Part shown: piece after piece, positions 33,790-42,396 of the stretch
How the letters are laid out: every line of letters begins with the position of its first letter
Numbering within the stretch: the first letter of the stretch is position 1
NCBI GenBank assembly: GCA_963930955.1
Contig: OZ006967.1
Coordinates: 1,798,001-1,862,000, forward strand
Direction: 5' to 3'
DNA: 64,000 bases
From: Scatomonas sp963930955
GTDB lineage: Bacteria > Bacillota > Clostridia > Lachnospirales > Lachnospiraceae
Translations under genes and position numbers: made by a program
Notes under the pieces: generated by a model
What the model was told of the DNA's origin: nothing
The model's input: the letters and a program-made list of their open reading frames with translations, nothing else
The model's database searches: none

Positions 33790-35148
33790 ATGGCATTAAC
33801 AGGTATTCAGATTTTTAAAATGACACCAAAGAAAAACTGCAAGGAGTGCGGATGCCCCACCTGTATGGCATTTTCCATGAAGGTAGCGCAGGGCGCCATG
33901 GATATTTCCGCATGTCCCCATATGTCAGAGGATGCTCTGGCACAGCTGTCTGAGGCTACTGCTCCGCCCATGAAGACCATCAAGATCGGTACCGGCGACA
34001 ACGAGTACAGCCTGGGCGGTGAGACCGTTCTGTACAGACACGAGAAGACTTTTGTCAGCGAGACCAGATATGCGACTACTGTATGCAGCTGCATGGATGA
34101 CGCCGCTATCGACGCCAGACTGGACAGCGTTGCCAAAGTAGATTACGAGCGTATCGGCGAGAGAATGTACACCGAGCTGGTATATGTAAACTACGCAAAA
34201 GATACAGATTCCGCAAAATATGTGGAACTGGTTAAGAAAGCTGCTGCTACCGGAAGAACTCTGGTACTGGGCTGCAAATGCCCGGAGACTGCGAAAGCTG
34301 CTCTGGAAGTATGCAAGGATGGAAAGCCTGTTCTGAACGGAGCAGATGCTTCCAACTATGAAGAGATGAACAAGATCGCCACAGAGGCAGGAGTTGTTCT
34401 GGGCGTATCCGGAGCAAATCTGGACGAGCTGTATGACACCACTGCCGCTCTGGAGAAGCTGGGCAACAAGAACCTGATTCTGGATGTGACCATGGGAACT
34501 GTCAAAGAGACCTTTGAGGCTGCTGTCTGCGTACGCCGTGCCGCTATCAAGGACACTGACAGAACCTTCGGATATCCCTCCATCGTAAATGTAGCTGCTC
34601 TGGCTCAGGGCGATAAGGCAATGCAGCAGGCACTGGCAGCCACCTTCACCATGAAGTACGGCTCCATCGTTGCTGTTGAGGAGATGGACTACGCTATGGC
34701 TCTGCCCCTGTACGGTCTGAGACAGAACCTGTTCACCGATCCACAGAAGCCCATGAAGGTAGCTCCTGGAATCTACCCGCTGAACGGCGCGGATGAGAAT
34801 TCCATCTGCCTGACTACTGTAGACTTTGCGCTTACATATTTCCTGGTATCCGGCGAGCTGGAGCGCTCCGGCGTTCCCTGCAACCTGGTGATCTCCGATG
34901 CCGGCGGACTTTCCGTTCTGACTGCATGGGCAGCCGGAAAGCTTTCCTCCACATCTATCTCCACCTACATCAAGGAAGAGGTAGAGGGCAAAGTGAAATC
35001 CAGAAAACTGATCATCCCCGGAAAAGTTGCTGTGCTGAAGGGTGACCTGGAAGCCAAGCTGCCCGGATGGGAAGTGATCGTAGCTCCCCTGGAGGCTGTA
35101 CAGCTGGTGAAATTCCTGAAAGATATGCAGGCAAACGGCCAGATCTGA
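33790..35148 (+). CDS. acsC: Corrinoid/iron-sulfur protein, large subunit
   Basis: The 452-residue subunit has an N-terminal [4Fe-4S] domain with C17, C20, C25 and C42 (KKNCKECGCPTCMAFSMKV, then ISACPHM), a TIM-barrel middle, and a C-terminal cobamide-binding domain (GVPCNLVISDAGGLSVLTAW). The cluster reduces Co(II) to Co(I); the corrinoid carries the methyl group from methyl-THF. It pairs with AcsD upstream and AcsE downstream. Confidence 0.97.
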   Translation: MALTGIQIFKMTPKKNCKECGCPTCMAFSMKVAQGAMDISACPHMSEDALAQLSEATAPPMKTIKIGTGDNEYSLGGETVLYRHEKTFVSETRYATTVCSCMDDAAIDARLDSVAKVDYERIGERMYTELVYVNYAKDTDSAKYVELVKKAAATGRTLVLGCKCPETAKAALEVCKDGKPVLNGADASNYEEMNKIATEAGVVLGVSGANLDELYDTTAALEKLGNKNLILDVTMGTVKETFEAAVCVRRAAIKDTDRTFGYPSIVNVAALAQGDKAMQQALAATFTMKYGSIVAVEEMDYAMALPLYGLRQNLFTDPQKPMKVAPGIYPLNGADENSICLTTVDFALTYFLVSGELERSGVPCNLVISDAGGLSVLTAWAAGKLSSTSISTYIKEEVEGKVKSRKLIIPGKVAVLKGDLEAKLPGWEVIVAPLEAVQLVKFLKDMQANGQI

Positions 35149-35170
35149 TTGCCGCACATCTGTGAATGAA

Positions 35171-35205
35171 AACGAAGGCGGGCTTTTCGCCCACCTTCGT
35201 TTAAA
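35171..35205 (+). terminator. Hairpin between acsC and acsE
   Basis: Stem AACGAAGGCGGGC (35171-35183) with GCCCACCTTCGTT (35189-35201), one C-A mismatch, loop TTTTC. Only TTTAAAT follows, so it is more likely an mRNA-stabilising hairpin or weak terminator than a full stop. acsE starts 22 bases after it. Confidence 0.5.
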
Positions 35206-35226
35206 TAAGAAAAAAGGAGAAAACTT

Positions 35227-36012
35227 ATGGCAAAATTTGTAGTAATTGGAGAAAGAATTTCTGTAACTGCTCCGTCCATTAACAGAGCCTTTGCAGAGAA
35301 AGATCCGGAACCGATCCTGGCAAGAGCAAAACAGCAGCTGGACGCCGGCGCTACCTATCTGGATGTAAACATCGGACCGGCAGAGAACAACGGCGAAGAT
35401 ATTATGAAATGGGCTGTAACTCTTCTGCAGGAGAACTTTGACAATGTTCCGCTGGCTCTGGATACTGCCAACAAAGCAGCTATCGAGGCTGGTATTTCCG
35501 TATACAACAGATCCAAAGGAAAACCCATCGTTAACTCCGCAGATGCTTCCGGACGTATCGAGTACATCGACCTGGCAGCTGCCAACGATGCCATCGTTAT
35601 CGCTCTTTGCAACGGCGATGGAATTGCCAAGGACAATGACGAGCGTATGGCATACCTGACCACTCTGCTGGAGAGAGGTCTGGAGCACGGCATGGAAGAT
35701 CAGGATATCTGGTTCGATCCGCTGTTCGTAGTTGTTAAGGGTATGCAGGACAAGCAGATGCAGGTTCTGGAGTTCATCAAGATGATCTCCGACATGGGAC
35801 TGAATTCCACCGGCGGTCTGTCCAATAACTCCAACGGAGCTCCCAAGACTCTTCGTCCCATCATGGATTCCGCTCTGGTTGCTATGTGCATGATGCAGGG
35901 CCTTACCTCCGCCATCGTGAACCCCAACGACCTGAGACTGATGGAAACCATCAAGTCCTGCGACGTATTCAAGGGCAACACCCTGTACGCCGACTCCTAC
36001 CTGGAGCTGTAA
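35227..36012 (+). CDS. acsE: Methyltetrahydrofolate:corrinoid/iron-sulfur protein methyltransferase
   Basis: The 261-residue pterin-binding TIM barrel transfers the methyl group of 5-methyl-THF to the corrinoid of AcsCD. It has FVVIGERISVTAPSINRAF, DAGATYLDVNIGPAENNGED, VPLALDTANKAA, GKPIVNSADAS and the C-terminal GGLSNNSNGAPKTLRPIMDS, where the conserved Asn of MeTr-type enzymes contacts the pterin. Length and motifs match the acetogen family. Followed by a strong terminator, so it ends this transcript. Confidence 0.97.
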   Translation: MAKFVVIGERISVTAPSINRAFAEKDPEPILARAKQQLDAGATYLDVNIGPAENNGEDIMKWAVTLLQENFDNVPLALDTANKAAIEAGISVYNRSKGKPIVNSADASGRIEYIDLAAANDAIVIALCNGDGIAKDNDERMAYLTTLLERGLEHGMEDQDIWFDPLFVVVKGMQDKQMQVLEFIKMISDMGLNSTGGLSNNSNGAPKTLRPIMDSALVAMCMMQGLTSAIVNPNDLRLMETIKSCDVFKGNTLYADSYLEL

Positions 36013-36035
36013 TTCTCTTAAGAGAAAGATATGGA

Positions 36036-36080
36036 GCCGCTGTCAGCAGCTGTAAAAGCCGTCGCTGACAGCGGCTTTTT
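36036..36080 (+). terminator. Terminator after acsE
   Basis: A perfect 12-bp stem GCCGCTGTCAGC (36036-36047) with GCTGACAGCGGC (36064-36075), 16-base loop, followed by TTTTT (36076-36080). It closes the coo/acs transcript. Confidence 0.9.
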
Positions 36081-36146
36081 CTGTTTCTAGGCACAGAATG
36101 TACAGAAAAGAATACGTTCCCAGGGTTGTATCCTGCTGTTGGGCGA

Positions 36147-36175
36147 TTGAAAAAAAGGCAGAATTATGGTAAGAT
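36147..36175 (+). promoter_or_regulatory. Possible promoter for the corrinoid activator gene
   Basis: TTGAAA (36147-36152), 17 bases, TAAGAT (36170-36175). The -10 is only 4/6, but the position after a strong terminator and before the gene is right. A TATACT at 36186-36191 is an alternative -10. A small GGCCTT/AAGGCC hairpin (36228-36242) sits just before the ribosome binding site. Confidence 0.4.
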
Positions 36176-36272
36176 AACCATATTGTATACTGGATAAAAC
36201 GGGGGATTTTATGCGATAATTCCACCGGGCCTTCGGAAGGCCGGGGTTATGGTTGAGAGGAGGATGTTTCGG

Positions 36273-38201
36273 ATGTTTAAGGTTACATTTCAGTTAGAAG
36301 GGGCAGGGGCGGTGGAGGCGTTTGCCCAGGAGGATGAAAATCTTCTGAATGTTGCCCAGAAGTCAAATGTGGCCATTGATGCTCCGTGCTCCGGAAACGG
36401 AATGTGCGGAAAATGCAAAGTCAGACTGGTAAGCGGAGAATTGGATTCCAAAAAGACCCGTCATATTACGGAAGAGGAGTATGCGGAGGGCTGGCGTCTG
36501 GCCTGCTGCAGCAAGATCATCGGGGATGTAACCGTGGAAGTTCCTGACATCGCCTCTGCCTACAGAAGCCGTATGAAGGTTGCAGATCTGAGTTCCCGGC
36601 AGGAAGTGGAGCTGTTTGAAAATACTAAGAAACAGGTGGAGGATGCAGGCATTCTGCTGAAAAACAGCATGAGCGTGCTGGAGATCCAGATGGAGGAGCC
36701 ATCTCTGGACGACACTATGCCGGATAACGAGCGGTTTGAGTGGGCAGTGGAAGCAGCTACAGGGATCGAGCACGTGCGGATCCCCTACTCCGTTCTGCAT
36801 AAAATGGCTCATGTATTCCGGGAAAATCATTTTCATGTGCAGTGCGTGGTGAGGAAGACCAGCAGGGATGTATTTGTCTATGATATCCTTCCGGCGGGAG
36901 AAAAACCTGTGATCGGCGGACTGGCTGTGGATATCGGGACCACTACGGTTTCCGCCATCCTGATGAATATGGAAACCGGGGAAATTCTGGCCAAGGCTTC
37001 TTCCGGCAACGGTCAGATCCGTTACGGTGCCGATGTAATCAACCGGATCATTGAATCCCAGAAACCCGGAGGCGGCAAGCGGCTGCAGAAAGCGGTGATC
37101 ACAGAGACCATTAATCCCCTGATCGACGAAATGTGCCGCAGCATTCAGTTCCCCAAGGAACATATTTACCGGATGGCGGTGGCGGGAAATACCACCATGA
37201 ACCATCTGCTGATGGGTGTGGACGCGGATCCCATCCGGATGGAGCCCTACATTCCCACCTTCTTTAAGACGAATTCCTTATTCGCTTCGGATATCGGGAT
37301 CGATATTCATCCGGACGCCCATATCATCGTGGCGCCAAATATCGGCAGCTATGTGGGCGGAGATATTACGGCGGGAGCCTTTGTGAGCCTGATCTGGAAC
37401 CGTCCGGAGATGTCCCTGTTCATTGATCTGGGTACTAACGGGGAGCTGGTGTTTGGAAATTCCGATTTCTTAATGAGCTGTGCCTGCTCCGCGGGACCGG
37501 CCTTTGAAGGCGGAGATATCAGCTGCGGTATGCGGGCCACAGACGGAGCCATTGAGGCCTGTACCATTGACCGGGATACTATGGAGCCGCATTTTTCCGT
37601 GATCGGAGATGAGGGCACCAAGCCGGTAGGCATCTGCGGATCCGGCATTATTGATATTATCGCGGAGCTGTTTACCTGCGGCATCATCAATGCCAAGGGG
37701 AAATTCGTCCGGGAAGGAGAAAGGATCCGTCACGATAAATACGGCATGGGCAGTTATGTATTGGCCTTTGAAAAGGATGCGGGGAGCGTCAAGGATGTGG
37801 AGATCACAGAGGTGGATATTGACAATTTTATCCGGGCCAAGGGAGCTATTTTCTCTGCGATCCGCACCATGCTGAAATCTCTGGATTTTACTGTGGATAT
37901 GATCGACGACGTCTATGTGGCAGGCGGCATCGGCAGCGGCATCAATATGCGCAATGCGGTGAACATCGGTATGTTCCCGGATATCCCGGTGGAAAAGTTC
38001 CATTACATTGGAAACTCTTCCCTTACGGGCGCCTATTCTATGCTGCTGTCCACCCAGGCAGAGCGCAAGGTGTACGAAGTGGCCAGAAATATGACCTATC
38101 TGGAGCTGTCCACGGTGCCCACCTATATGGATGAGTTTGTGGGAGCCTGTTTCCTTCCCCATACAGACAGCGAGATGTTCCCCAGCGTACATCTGAAATA
38201 A
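36273..38201 (+). CDS. acsV: Corrinoid-protein reductive activator (RACo/AcsV type, [2Fe-2S] ferredoxin plus ASKHA ATPase)
   Basis: The 642-residue protein has an N-terminal [2Fe-2S] domain (C39, C45, C48 in APCSGNGMCGKCKVRL and a last Cys in LACC) and, from about 215, an ASKHA-type ATPase (GLAVDIGTTTVSAILMNME, FIDLGTNGELVFGN, GGIGSGINMRNA). Such activators use ATP to push an electron onto inactive Co(II) corrinoid protein. ATG 36273 is 9 bases from GAGAGGAGG; two earlier ATGs (36249, 36264) lie before or within that site. Its target is almost surely AcsCD encoded just upstream. A DUF3786 gene follows 19 bases later. Confidence 0.93.
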   Translation: MFKVTFQLEGAGAVEAFAQEDENLLNVAQKSNVAIDAPCSGNGMCGKCKVRLVSGELDSKKTRHITEEEYAEGWRLACCSKIIGDVTVEVPDIASAYRSRMKVADLSSRQEVELFENTKKQVEDAGILLKNSMSVLEIQMEEPSLDDTMPDNERFEWAVEAATGIEHVRIPYSVLHKMAHVFRENHFHVQCVVRKTSRDVFVYDILPAGEKPVIGGLAVDIGTTTVSAILMNMETGEILAKASSGNGQIRYGADVINRIIESQKPGGGKRLQKAVITETINPLIDEMCRSIQFPKEHIYRMAVAGNTTMNHLLMGVDADPIRMEPYIPTFFKTNSLFASDIGIDIHPDAHIIVAPNIGSYVGGDITAGAFVSLIWNRPEMSLFIDLGTNGELVFGNSDFLMSCACSAGPAFEGGDISCGMRATDGAIEACTIDRDTMEPHFSVIGDEGTKPVGICGSGIIDIIAELFTCGIINAKGKFVREGERIRHDKYGMGSYVLAFEKDAGSVKDVEITEVDIDNFIRAKGAIFSAIRTMLKSLDFTVDMIDDVYVAGGIGSGINMRNAVNIGMFPDIPVEKFHYIGNSSLTGAYSMLLSTQAERKVYEVARNMTYLELSTVPTYMDEFVGACFLPHTDSEMFPSVHLK

Positions 38202-38220
38202 TCGATCAGGAGTTGAAATT

Positions 38221-38865
38221 ATGGATTTTCCTTACGAAAAAGACAGCAAAGAGAGGATGCCTTACGAGCATTACATGGAAATCTACCGTGGACTGAAGCC
38301 GGAGGACATCAGCAGCAGAACCAATATTCCTTATGATAAGGAGACACAGACATTTACCCTCCGTCTGATGGGAGTTACCTATCAGGTGTCCTGGCCGGAT
38401 TATGAAGTCCGGCACCTGGACCGGGAGGATCTTCAGTATTATCCCCTGGAAGGAGCGCCCAACGCCAGGATCCTGGTGCTGCGCTACCTTACGGAGGGGG
38501 CAGCCGCGCCGGCTTCCGGGAAATATCTTACCTATCGGGAAGTTCCCTGGGGCGAGGTGTATTTTAAACAGTTTCAGGGCCGTTGTCTTTTCAGGCTGGC
38601 ATACGGTTTTGGAAATAAATTGCAGAAGTTCAGAGAGATCATGGACAGACTTGGGGCAAAGGAGCTTTCCCACGGGGATGCGGGCTATGAGTTTGAGTTC
38701 ATGAACGGTCTGTACCTGCAGTTCCTTCTCTGGGAGGGGGATGAGGAATTTCCGCCCTCTGCCCAGATCCTCTTCTCCGATAATTTTCCTGTGGCTTTTG
38801 TTATGGGAGAAGACATGGCGGTGGTGGGCGATGTGTCCATCGGCGCGTTGAAAGCTTTAAGTTAA
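38221..38865 (+). CDS. DUF3786 domain protein
   Basis: The 214-residue soluble protein matches my memory of the DUF3786 family, found in acetogens and other anaerobes near corrinoid or CODH/ACS genes. Features seen: RMPYEHYMEIYRGLKPEDIS near the start, TLRLMGVTYQVSWPDYEV, YLTYREVPWGEVYFKQF and the end PPSAQILFSDNFPVAFVMGE. There are no cysteine motifs, signal peptide or membrane segments. Function is unknown; co-transcription with the corrinoid activator points to a part in corrinoid or C1 metabolism. Confidence 0.8.
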   Translation: MDFPYEKDSKERMPYEHYMEIYRGLKPEDISSRTNIPYDKETQTFTLRLMGVTYQVSWPDYEVRHLDREDLQYYPLEGAPNARILVLRYLTEGAAAPASGKYLTYREVPWGEVYFKQFQGRCLFRLAYGFGNKLQKFREIMDRLGAKELSHGDAGYEFEFMNGLYLQFLLWEGDEEFPPSAQILFSDNFPVAFVMGEDMAVVGDVSIGALKALS

Positions 38866-38889
38866 GTTTCAATTTCATAGTGTCACAAT

Positions 38890-38988
38890 AGTAGAGTAAA
38901 TATTGCGCGTAAAGTGTCCCAAGGATGGGAAGTTGCCTGGGAACGAAGGGAGCAGAGGCTTCCACGATGCAATATTGCGTCCGCTACT
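38890..38988 (+). promoter_or_regulatory. Tetrahydrofolate (THF) riboswitch
   Basis: The stretch contains the THF aptamer landmarks: AGTAGAGTAAATATTGCGCG at the 5' side, the GAACGAAGGGAGC core and the 3' segment GATGCAATATTGCGTCCGCTACT split as ATGCAATATTGCG and TCCGCTACT. P1 forms from AGTAG and CTACT; AATATTGCG/GCAATATT form the long P2. It is followed by a folT-like gene whose AAGGAGG lies about 60 bases downstream, so it probably controls translation by sequestering that site. Binding of reduced folate would lower folate import. Confidence 0.88.
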
Positions 38989-39064
38989 GCATTAGAGATG
39001 ATGGACACACGATCTTCTTTGGTGTAGTAACTGCTGCGCCGCTATGAAAAAAGGAGGTTGTGTG

Positions 39065-39619
39065 ATGAAACAACAGATGAGCATCAAAATGGTTGCCGCA
39101 GCCGCAGTGCTGGTGGCAATGAACATTATCTTATCCAGGGTATTCGCCATAAATGTAGGGCCTACCCTGCGTATCACCATCAGTACCACGCCGGTCTTTC
39201 TGGCTGGGCTCTGGTTCGGCCCGGCAGTGGGCGGCATCTGCGGCGGCGTGGGGGATCTCCTGGGCAGTCTCTTCCAGGGATACGCACCCAATCCGCTGAT
39301 CCTTGGGGCAGCAGTTCTCTGCGGCCTGATTCCCGGACTTATGAAAAATTATGTATTTCATAATAAGATCCGTTACTGGAAGATCCTGGTGATCGTTGGC
39401 CTTCACGGCCTGGTTGGTTCCATGGGCCTGACGCTGCTGGGACTGCACCTGATGTACGGAAGGCCTTTGGCGGAACTCTTCGTCACCCGGGCGGTTCAGA
39501 CCGTGGCCCTGGTGGTTGTGAATTCAATTCTTGTTAATCTTCTTTATGCCAGTCCCCTGACGACTGTTGTAAGCAGAATGTTTCTGAGAACAGAAGTCCG
39601 GGCAGGCGTGGGCAGATAA
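39065..39619 (+). CDS. folT: Folate ECF transporter S component
   Basis: The 184-residue membrane protein has five or six hydrophobic segments (MVAAAAVLVAMNIILSRVFA; PVFLAGLWFGPAVGGICGGV; LILGAAVLCGLIPGLM). It fits folate-family substrate-specific components of ECF transporters, which borrow a shared energising module encoded elsewhere. The THF riboswitch upstream supports folate as the substrate. ATG 39065 follows AAGGAGGT by 6 bases. It precedes fchA and folD, linking folate uptake with C1 use. Confidence 0.88.
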   Translation: MKQQMSIKMVAAAAVLVAMNIILSRVFAINVGPTLRITISTTPVFLAGLWFGPAVGGICGGVGDLLGSLFQGYAPNPLILGAAVLCGLIPGLMKNYVFHNKIRYWKILVIVGLHGLVGSMGLTLLGLHLMYGRPLAELFVTRAVQTVALVVVNSILVNLLYASPLTTVVSRMFLRTEVRAGVGR

Positions 39620-39695
39620 AAGAGGATAAAAAGCCTAAAAACGGGGCCTGAGCCCCAAACAGCCTGAAAAATGTGTGTAGAAAGGTGGAAAGTAA

Positions 39696-40325
39696 ATGGG
39701 TTACGCAGCAAAGGGATGTGATGAATTTGTGGAGGTGCTCTCCTCAAAAGCTCCGGTACCGGGAGGAGGAGGAGCCTCGGCTCTGGTTGGAGCCGTAGGA
39801 GCAGCTCTCTGTAACATGGTGGGAAACCTCACTGTGGGCAAGAAGAAATATGCAGATGTGGAAGAGGAACTTCGCGGCCTGATGGAGCAGGTAACAAACC
39901 TGCAGAATCGTTTTCTGCAGCTGATAGATGAAGATGCTGAGAGTTTTGCTCCGTTAGCGAAGGCCTATGGGCTTCCTGCGGGTACGGAGGAGGAGAAGGC
40001 AGAGAAAGCCAGAGTTATGGAAATCTGTCTGAATGATGCCTGCAAAGTGCCGCTGGAAATTATGGAGAACTGCTGCAGAGCCATTGACCTGATTGAAGTT
40101 TTCGCAGCAAAGGGTTCTGTGCTTGCAGTCAGCGATGCGGGAGTGGCTGCCGCCTGCTGCCGCGCTGCCCTGAAAGGCGCCAGCCTGAATGTTTACATTA
40201 ATGCCAAGAGTATGAAGGACAGAAGCAAAGCAGAGGAACTGAACCGTAAATGTGACGAAATGCTGCAGGTATACGGGGAAAAAGCGGAAAAGATTTTCGA
40301 AGGCGTTCTGCAGAAGCTGAAATAA
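39696..40325 (+). CDS. fchA: Methenyltetrahydrofolate cyclohydrolase (FchA, cyclodeaminase family)
   Basis: The 209-residue protein belongs to the formiminotransferase-cyclodeaminase family: DEFVEVLSSKAPVPGGGGAS (with the Gly-rich folate loop), ALVGAVGAALCNMVGNLTVG and the RAALKGASLNVYINAKSM segment. In acetogens it hydrolyses methenyl-THF or forms it from formyl-THF in the methyl branch. folD starts 15 bases downstream. A short GGGGC/GCCCC hairpin in the gap after folT has no U tract. Histidine degradation is the other home of this family, but no hut genes are present. Confidence 0.92.
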   Translation: MGYAAKGCDEFVEVLSSKAPVPGGGGASALVGAVGAALCNMVGNLTVGKKKYADVEEELRGLMEQVTNLQNRFLQLIDEDAESFAPLAKAYGLPAGTEEEKAEKARVMEICLNDACKVPLEIMENCCRAIDLIEVFAAKGSVLAVSDAGVAAACCRAALKGASLNVYINAKSMKDRSKAEELNRKCDEMLQVYGEKAEKIFEGVLQKLK

Positions 40326-40340
40326 GGGAGGAATTCGAAA

Positions 40341-41192
40341 ATGGCCAGACAATTATTGGGAAAAGAAGTTACATCTGCCTTAAATGAAAAAATAAAAAGC
40401 CAGGTGGCGGTTCTCAAAGAAAAGGGAGTGGAGCCGACTCTGGGTATTATCCGCGTGGGGGAACGGGAGGACGACCTTTCCTACGAGCGGGGAGCGGTAA
40501 AACGCTGTGAAACCCTGGGAGTGTCTTATAAAAAGTTTCTTCTTCCCGGAGATGTAAGTCAGGAAACCCTTATGGATACGATCCGTCAGGTAAATGAGGA
40601 TGCGGGGATTCATGGAGTTCTGATTTTCCGTCCTCTGCCGAAGCATTTGGATGAAGAAGCAGTAATCCGGGCCCTGGATCCGGAGAAAGATGTAGACGGA
40701 ATTACAGACGGTTCCATGGTGGGTGTTTTTGCCGGCAGGGAGCAGGGATTTCCGCCGTGCACGCCCCAGGCATGCATGGAGATCCTGGATCATTATCAGA
40801 TCGACTGTACCGGAAAAAAAGCAGTAGTCGTGGGAAGAAGTTTAGTGGTTGGTAAACCGGCGGCCATGATGCTGCTGAAAAAGAACGCTACGGTGACGAT
40901 CTGTCATACCAGGACCAAGGATATGCCTGCCGTGGTAAAGGAAGCGGATATTGTAATTGTAGCAGCCGGAAGAGCCGGCGTGGTAGATGACAGGTATGTT
41001 TCACCGGGGCAGATCGTCATTGATGTGGGAATCAATGTTAACGAGCAGGGAAAGCTTTGCGGCGATGTGGCTTATGATAAAGTGGAACCTGTTGTAGAGG
41101 CGATTACTCCGGTTCCCGGCGGCGTAGGAAGCGTAACGACTTCCGTGCTGGTGGGACATGTGGTAGAAGCGGCCATGCGCAAAAATAAATAA
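40341..41192 (+). CDS. folD: Methylenetetrahydrofolate dehydrogenase FolD, probable loss of cyclohydrolase function
   Basis: The 283-residue protein has FolD motifs: Y48 and K54 in SYERGAVKRCE, KDVDGIT, the NADP motif VVVGRSLVVGKPAAMMLLKK and PVPGGVGSVTTSVL at the end. The usual Q-L-P-L-P signature, whose Gln (Q98 in E. coli) assists cyclohydrolase chemistry, reads F96-R97-P-L-P here (GVLIFRPLP). With fchA directly upstream, this suggests FolD mainly acts as the dehydrogenase of the methyl branch. The catalytic Tyr and Lys remain. Two terminators follow. Confidence 0.95.
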   Translation: MARQLLGKEVTSALNEKIKSQVAVLKEKGVEPTLGIIRVGEREDDLSYERGAVKRCETLGVSYKKFLLPGDVSQETLMDTIRQVNEDAGIHGVLIFRPLPKHLDEEAVIRALDPEKDVDGITDGSMVGVFAGREQGFPPCTPQACMEILDHYQIDCTGKKAVVVGRSLVVGKPAAMMLLKKNATVTICHTRTKDMPAVVKEADIVIVAAGRAGVVDDRYVSPGQIVIDVGINVNEQGKLCGDVAYDKVEPVVEAITPVPGGVGSVTTSVLVGHVVEAAMRKNK

Positions 41193-41201
41193 AAAAAAAA
41201 G

Positions 41202-41240
41202 ACCGGGTTTAAGTGATTTCTTAAACCCGGTTTATCTTTT
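41202..41240. terminator. Terminator after folD (possibly bidirectional)
   Basis: A perfect 11-bp stem ACCGGGTTTAA (41202-41212) with TTAAACCCGGT (41221-41231), 8-base loop, followed by TTATCTTTT and preceded by a run of ten A residues (41191-41200), so it could also serve the converging gene. Confidence 0.85.
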
Positions 41241-41248
41241 ATCCGGCG

Positions 41249-41278
41249 GCTGGCCGCAGATTTATGCGGCCGGCTTTT
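41249..41278 (+). terminator. Second terminator hairpin
   Basis: Stem GCTGGCCGCA (41249-41258) with TGCGGCCGGC (41265-41274), one G-U pair, followed by TTTT. It lies just before the end of the converging UroD-family gene. Confidence 0.7.
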
Positions 41279-41294
41279 CTGATAGCTGTAAAGC

Positions 41295-42293
41295 TTATTT
41301 GTGTTCTGCGAAGTAGATCTTGCTGTATTTGTCAATGGCTTCCGTTGTGGCTTCATATACGCCGGGGAAGGTGCTCATAGCCAGACCCTGGGAGGCGCTG
41401 GGAATGAAATAATATTTGCCGTTTTCATCGCAGGCACGTTTTACTTCCTGAGCGATGACTTCCGGTGTCCAGCCGTCGTAATCGATCTTTGCGCTGTCAA
41501 TGCCGCCCATGAAGGTGATCTTTCCGCCGTATTTCTTAATCAGAGCGGGAATATCATTGGTGGTCATGACGCCCTGCCAGATGCTGATTCCCATATCGAT
41601 CATGTAGGGAACCAGAGTAGCGGCGTAGGAGTCTGAATGATGCACGATCAGATCAGCGCCGTTTTCTTTATATACTCCATAAATATCCTTATATGCAGGA
41701 TAAATGAACTCCTCAAACATATCCGGAGAGATAAAGGTGGAGCGCTGGCTGCCCCAGTCGTCATGGTGGAAAACGCCGTCGGGTTTCATATGTTTGCAGA
41801 TATCCTCAGCCAGTTCTATCTCCCACTCGGTCAGGTATTTGATCAGATCCTTCATTGCTTCCGGCTCTTCAAAGAAGTTCATCAGAGTGTTCTGAATTTC
41901 TCCCAGATAGTGGGTCATTTCGAAAATACCGGGAGCTACAAAGGGAAGTACGAAATACTCGTTTCTGTCTACCTTCTCCAGCTCTTTCAGGAAGGGCTCC
42001 CATTCCGCATCGGAAAAAGTAGCCCGGGGTTTCTTTACATAATCCTGCCAATGGGTAATATCTTTAATAACAATCTTATCCGGAGTATGTACAGGGAAGG
42101 CTCCGGGAAAGCCTTCCGGCCAGGAGCTGGTGATACCCCAGGCATTTACCACCTCAGGGCCGCCGGGCACAGGCATGGGGCTGGATGAAAGAAAAGGATG
42201 AAAAGCGATATGGAAAGCCTCATACTGGTTTACAAACCGGTCGGGATTTCCGCCTTTCATGGTTTCGATTACATTTTGTCTTTTTGTAAGCAT
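41295..42293 (-). CDS. Uroporphyrinogen decarboxylase family protein (possible corrinoid methyltransferase)
   Basis: The 332-residue protein is of the UroD/MtaA fold: LTKRQNVIETMKGGNPDRFV at the start, FHHDDWGSQRSTFISPDMF, GADLIVHHSDSYAATLVPYM and GGIDSAKIDYDGWTPEVIAQ. In acetogens many such proteins are zinc-dependent methyltransferases acting on corrinoid proteins; HHDD and HHSD could supply ligands. No corrinoid protein gene adjoins it and no heme genes are near, so the substrate is unknown. ATG 42293 follows AGGAGG; an upstream in-frame ATG (42368) overlaps the promoter. Confidence 0.8.
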   Translation of the reverse strand: MLTKRQNVIETMKGGNPDRFVNQYEAFHIAFHPFLSSSPMPVPGGPEVVNAWGITSSWPEGFPGAFPVHTPDKIVIKDITHWQDYVKKPRATFSDAEWEPFLKELEKVDRNEYFVLPFVAPGIFEMTHYLGEIQNTLMNFFEEPEAMKDLIKYLTEWEIELAEDICKHMKPDGVFHHDDWGSQRSTFISPDMFEEFIYPAYKDIYGVYKENGADLIVHHSDSYAATLVPYMIDMGISIWQGVMTTNDIPALIKKYGGKITFMGGIDSAKIDYDGWTPEVIAQEVKRACDENGKYYFIPSASQGLAMSTFPGVYEATTEAIDKYSKIYFAEHK

Positions 42294-42367
42294 ACAGATT
42301 CCTCCTAATACATTATTTTGGCATTTGCTGCTGAAAGATAAAGTTGTGCCAATTTTCCGTTTTTTCA

Positions 42368-42396
42368 ATTATACTATCAAACAGAAAAATCTTCAA
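42368..42396 (-). promoter_or_regulatory. SigmaA-type promoter for the UroD-family gene
   Basis: On the minus strand TTGAAG (42396-42391), 17 bases, perfect TATAAT (42373-42368). Start of transcription near 42361, 68 bases from the ATG. Confidence 0.8.

Noticed and set aside
41295..42293. Heme-pathway uroporphyrinogen decarboxylase (hemE)
   Set aside because: No heme genes adjoin it, and acetogens of this type carry many UroD-fold methyltransferases; the N-terminal heme-pathway substrate motif is not evident.
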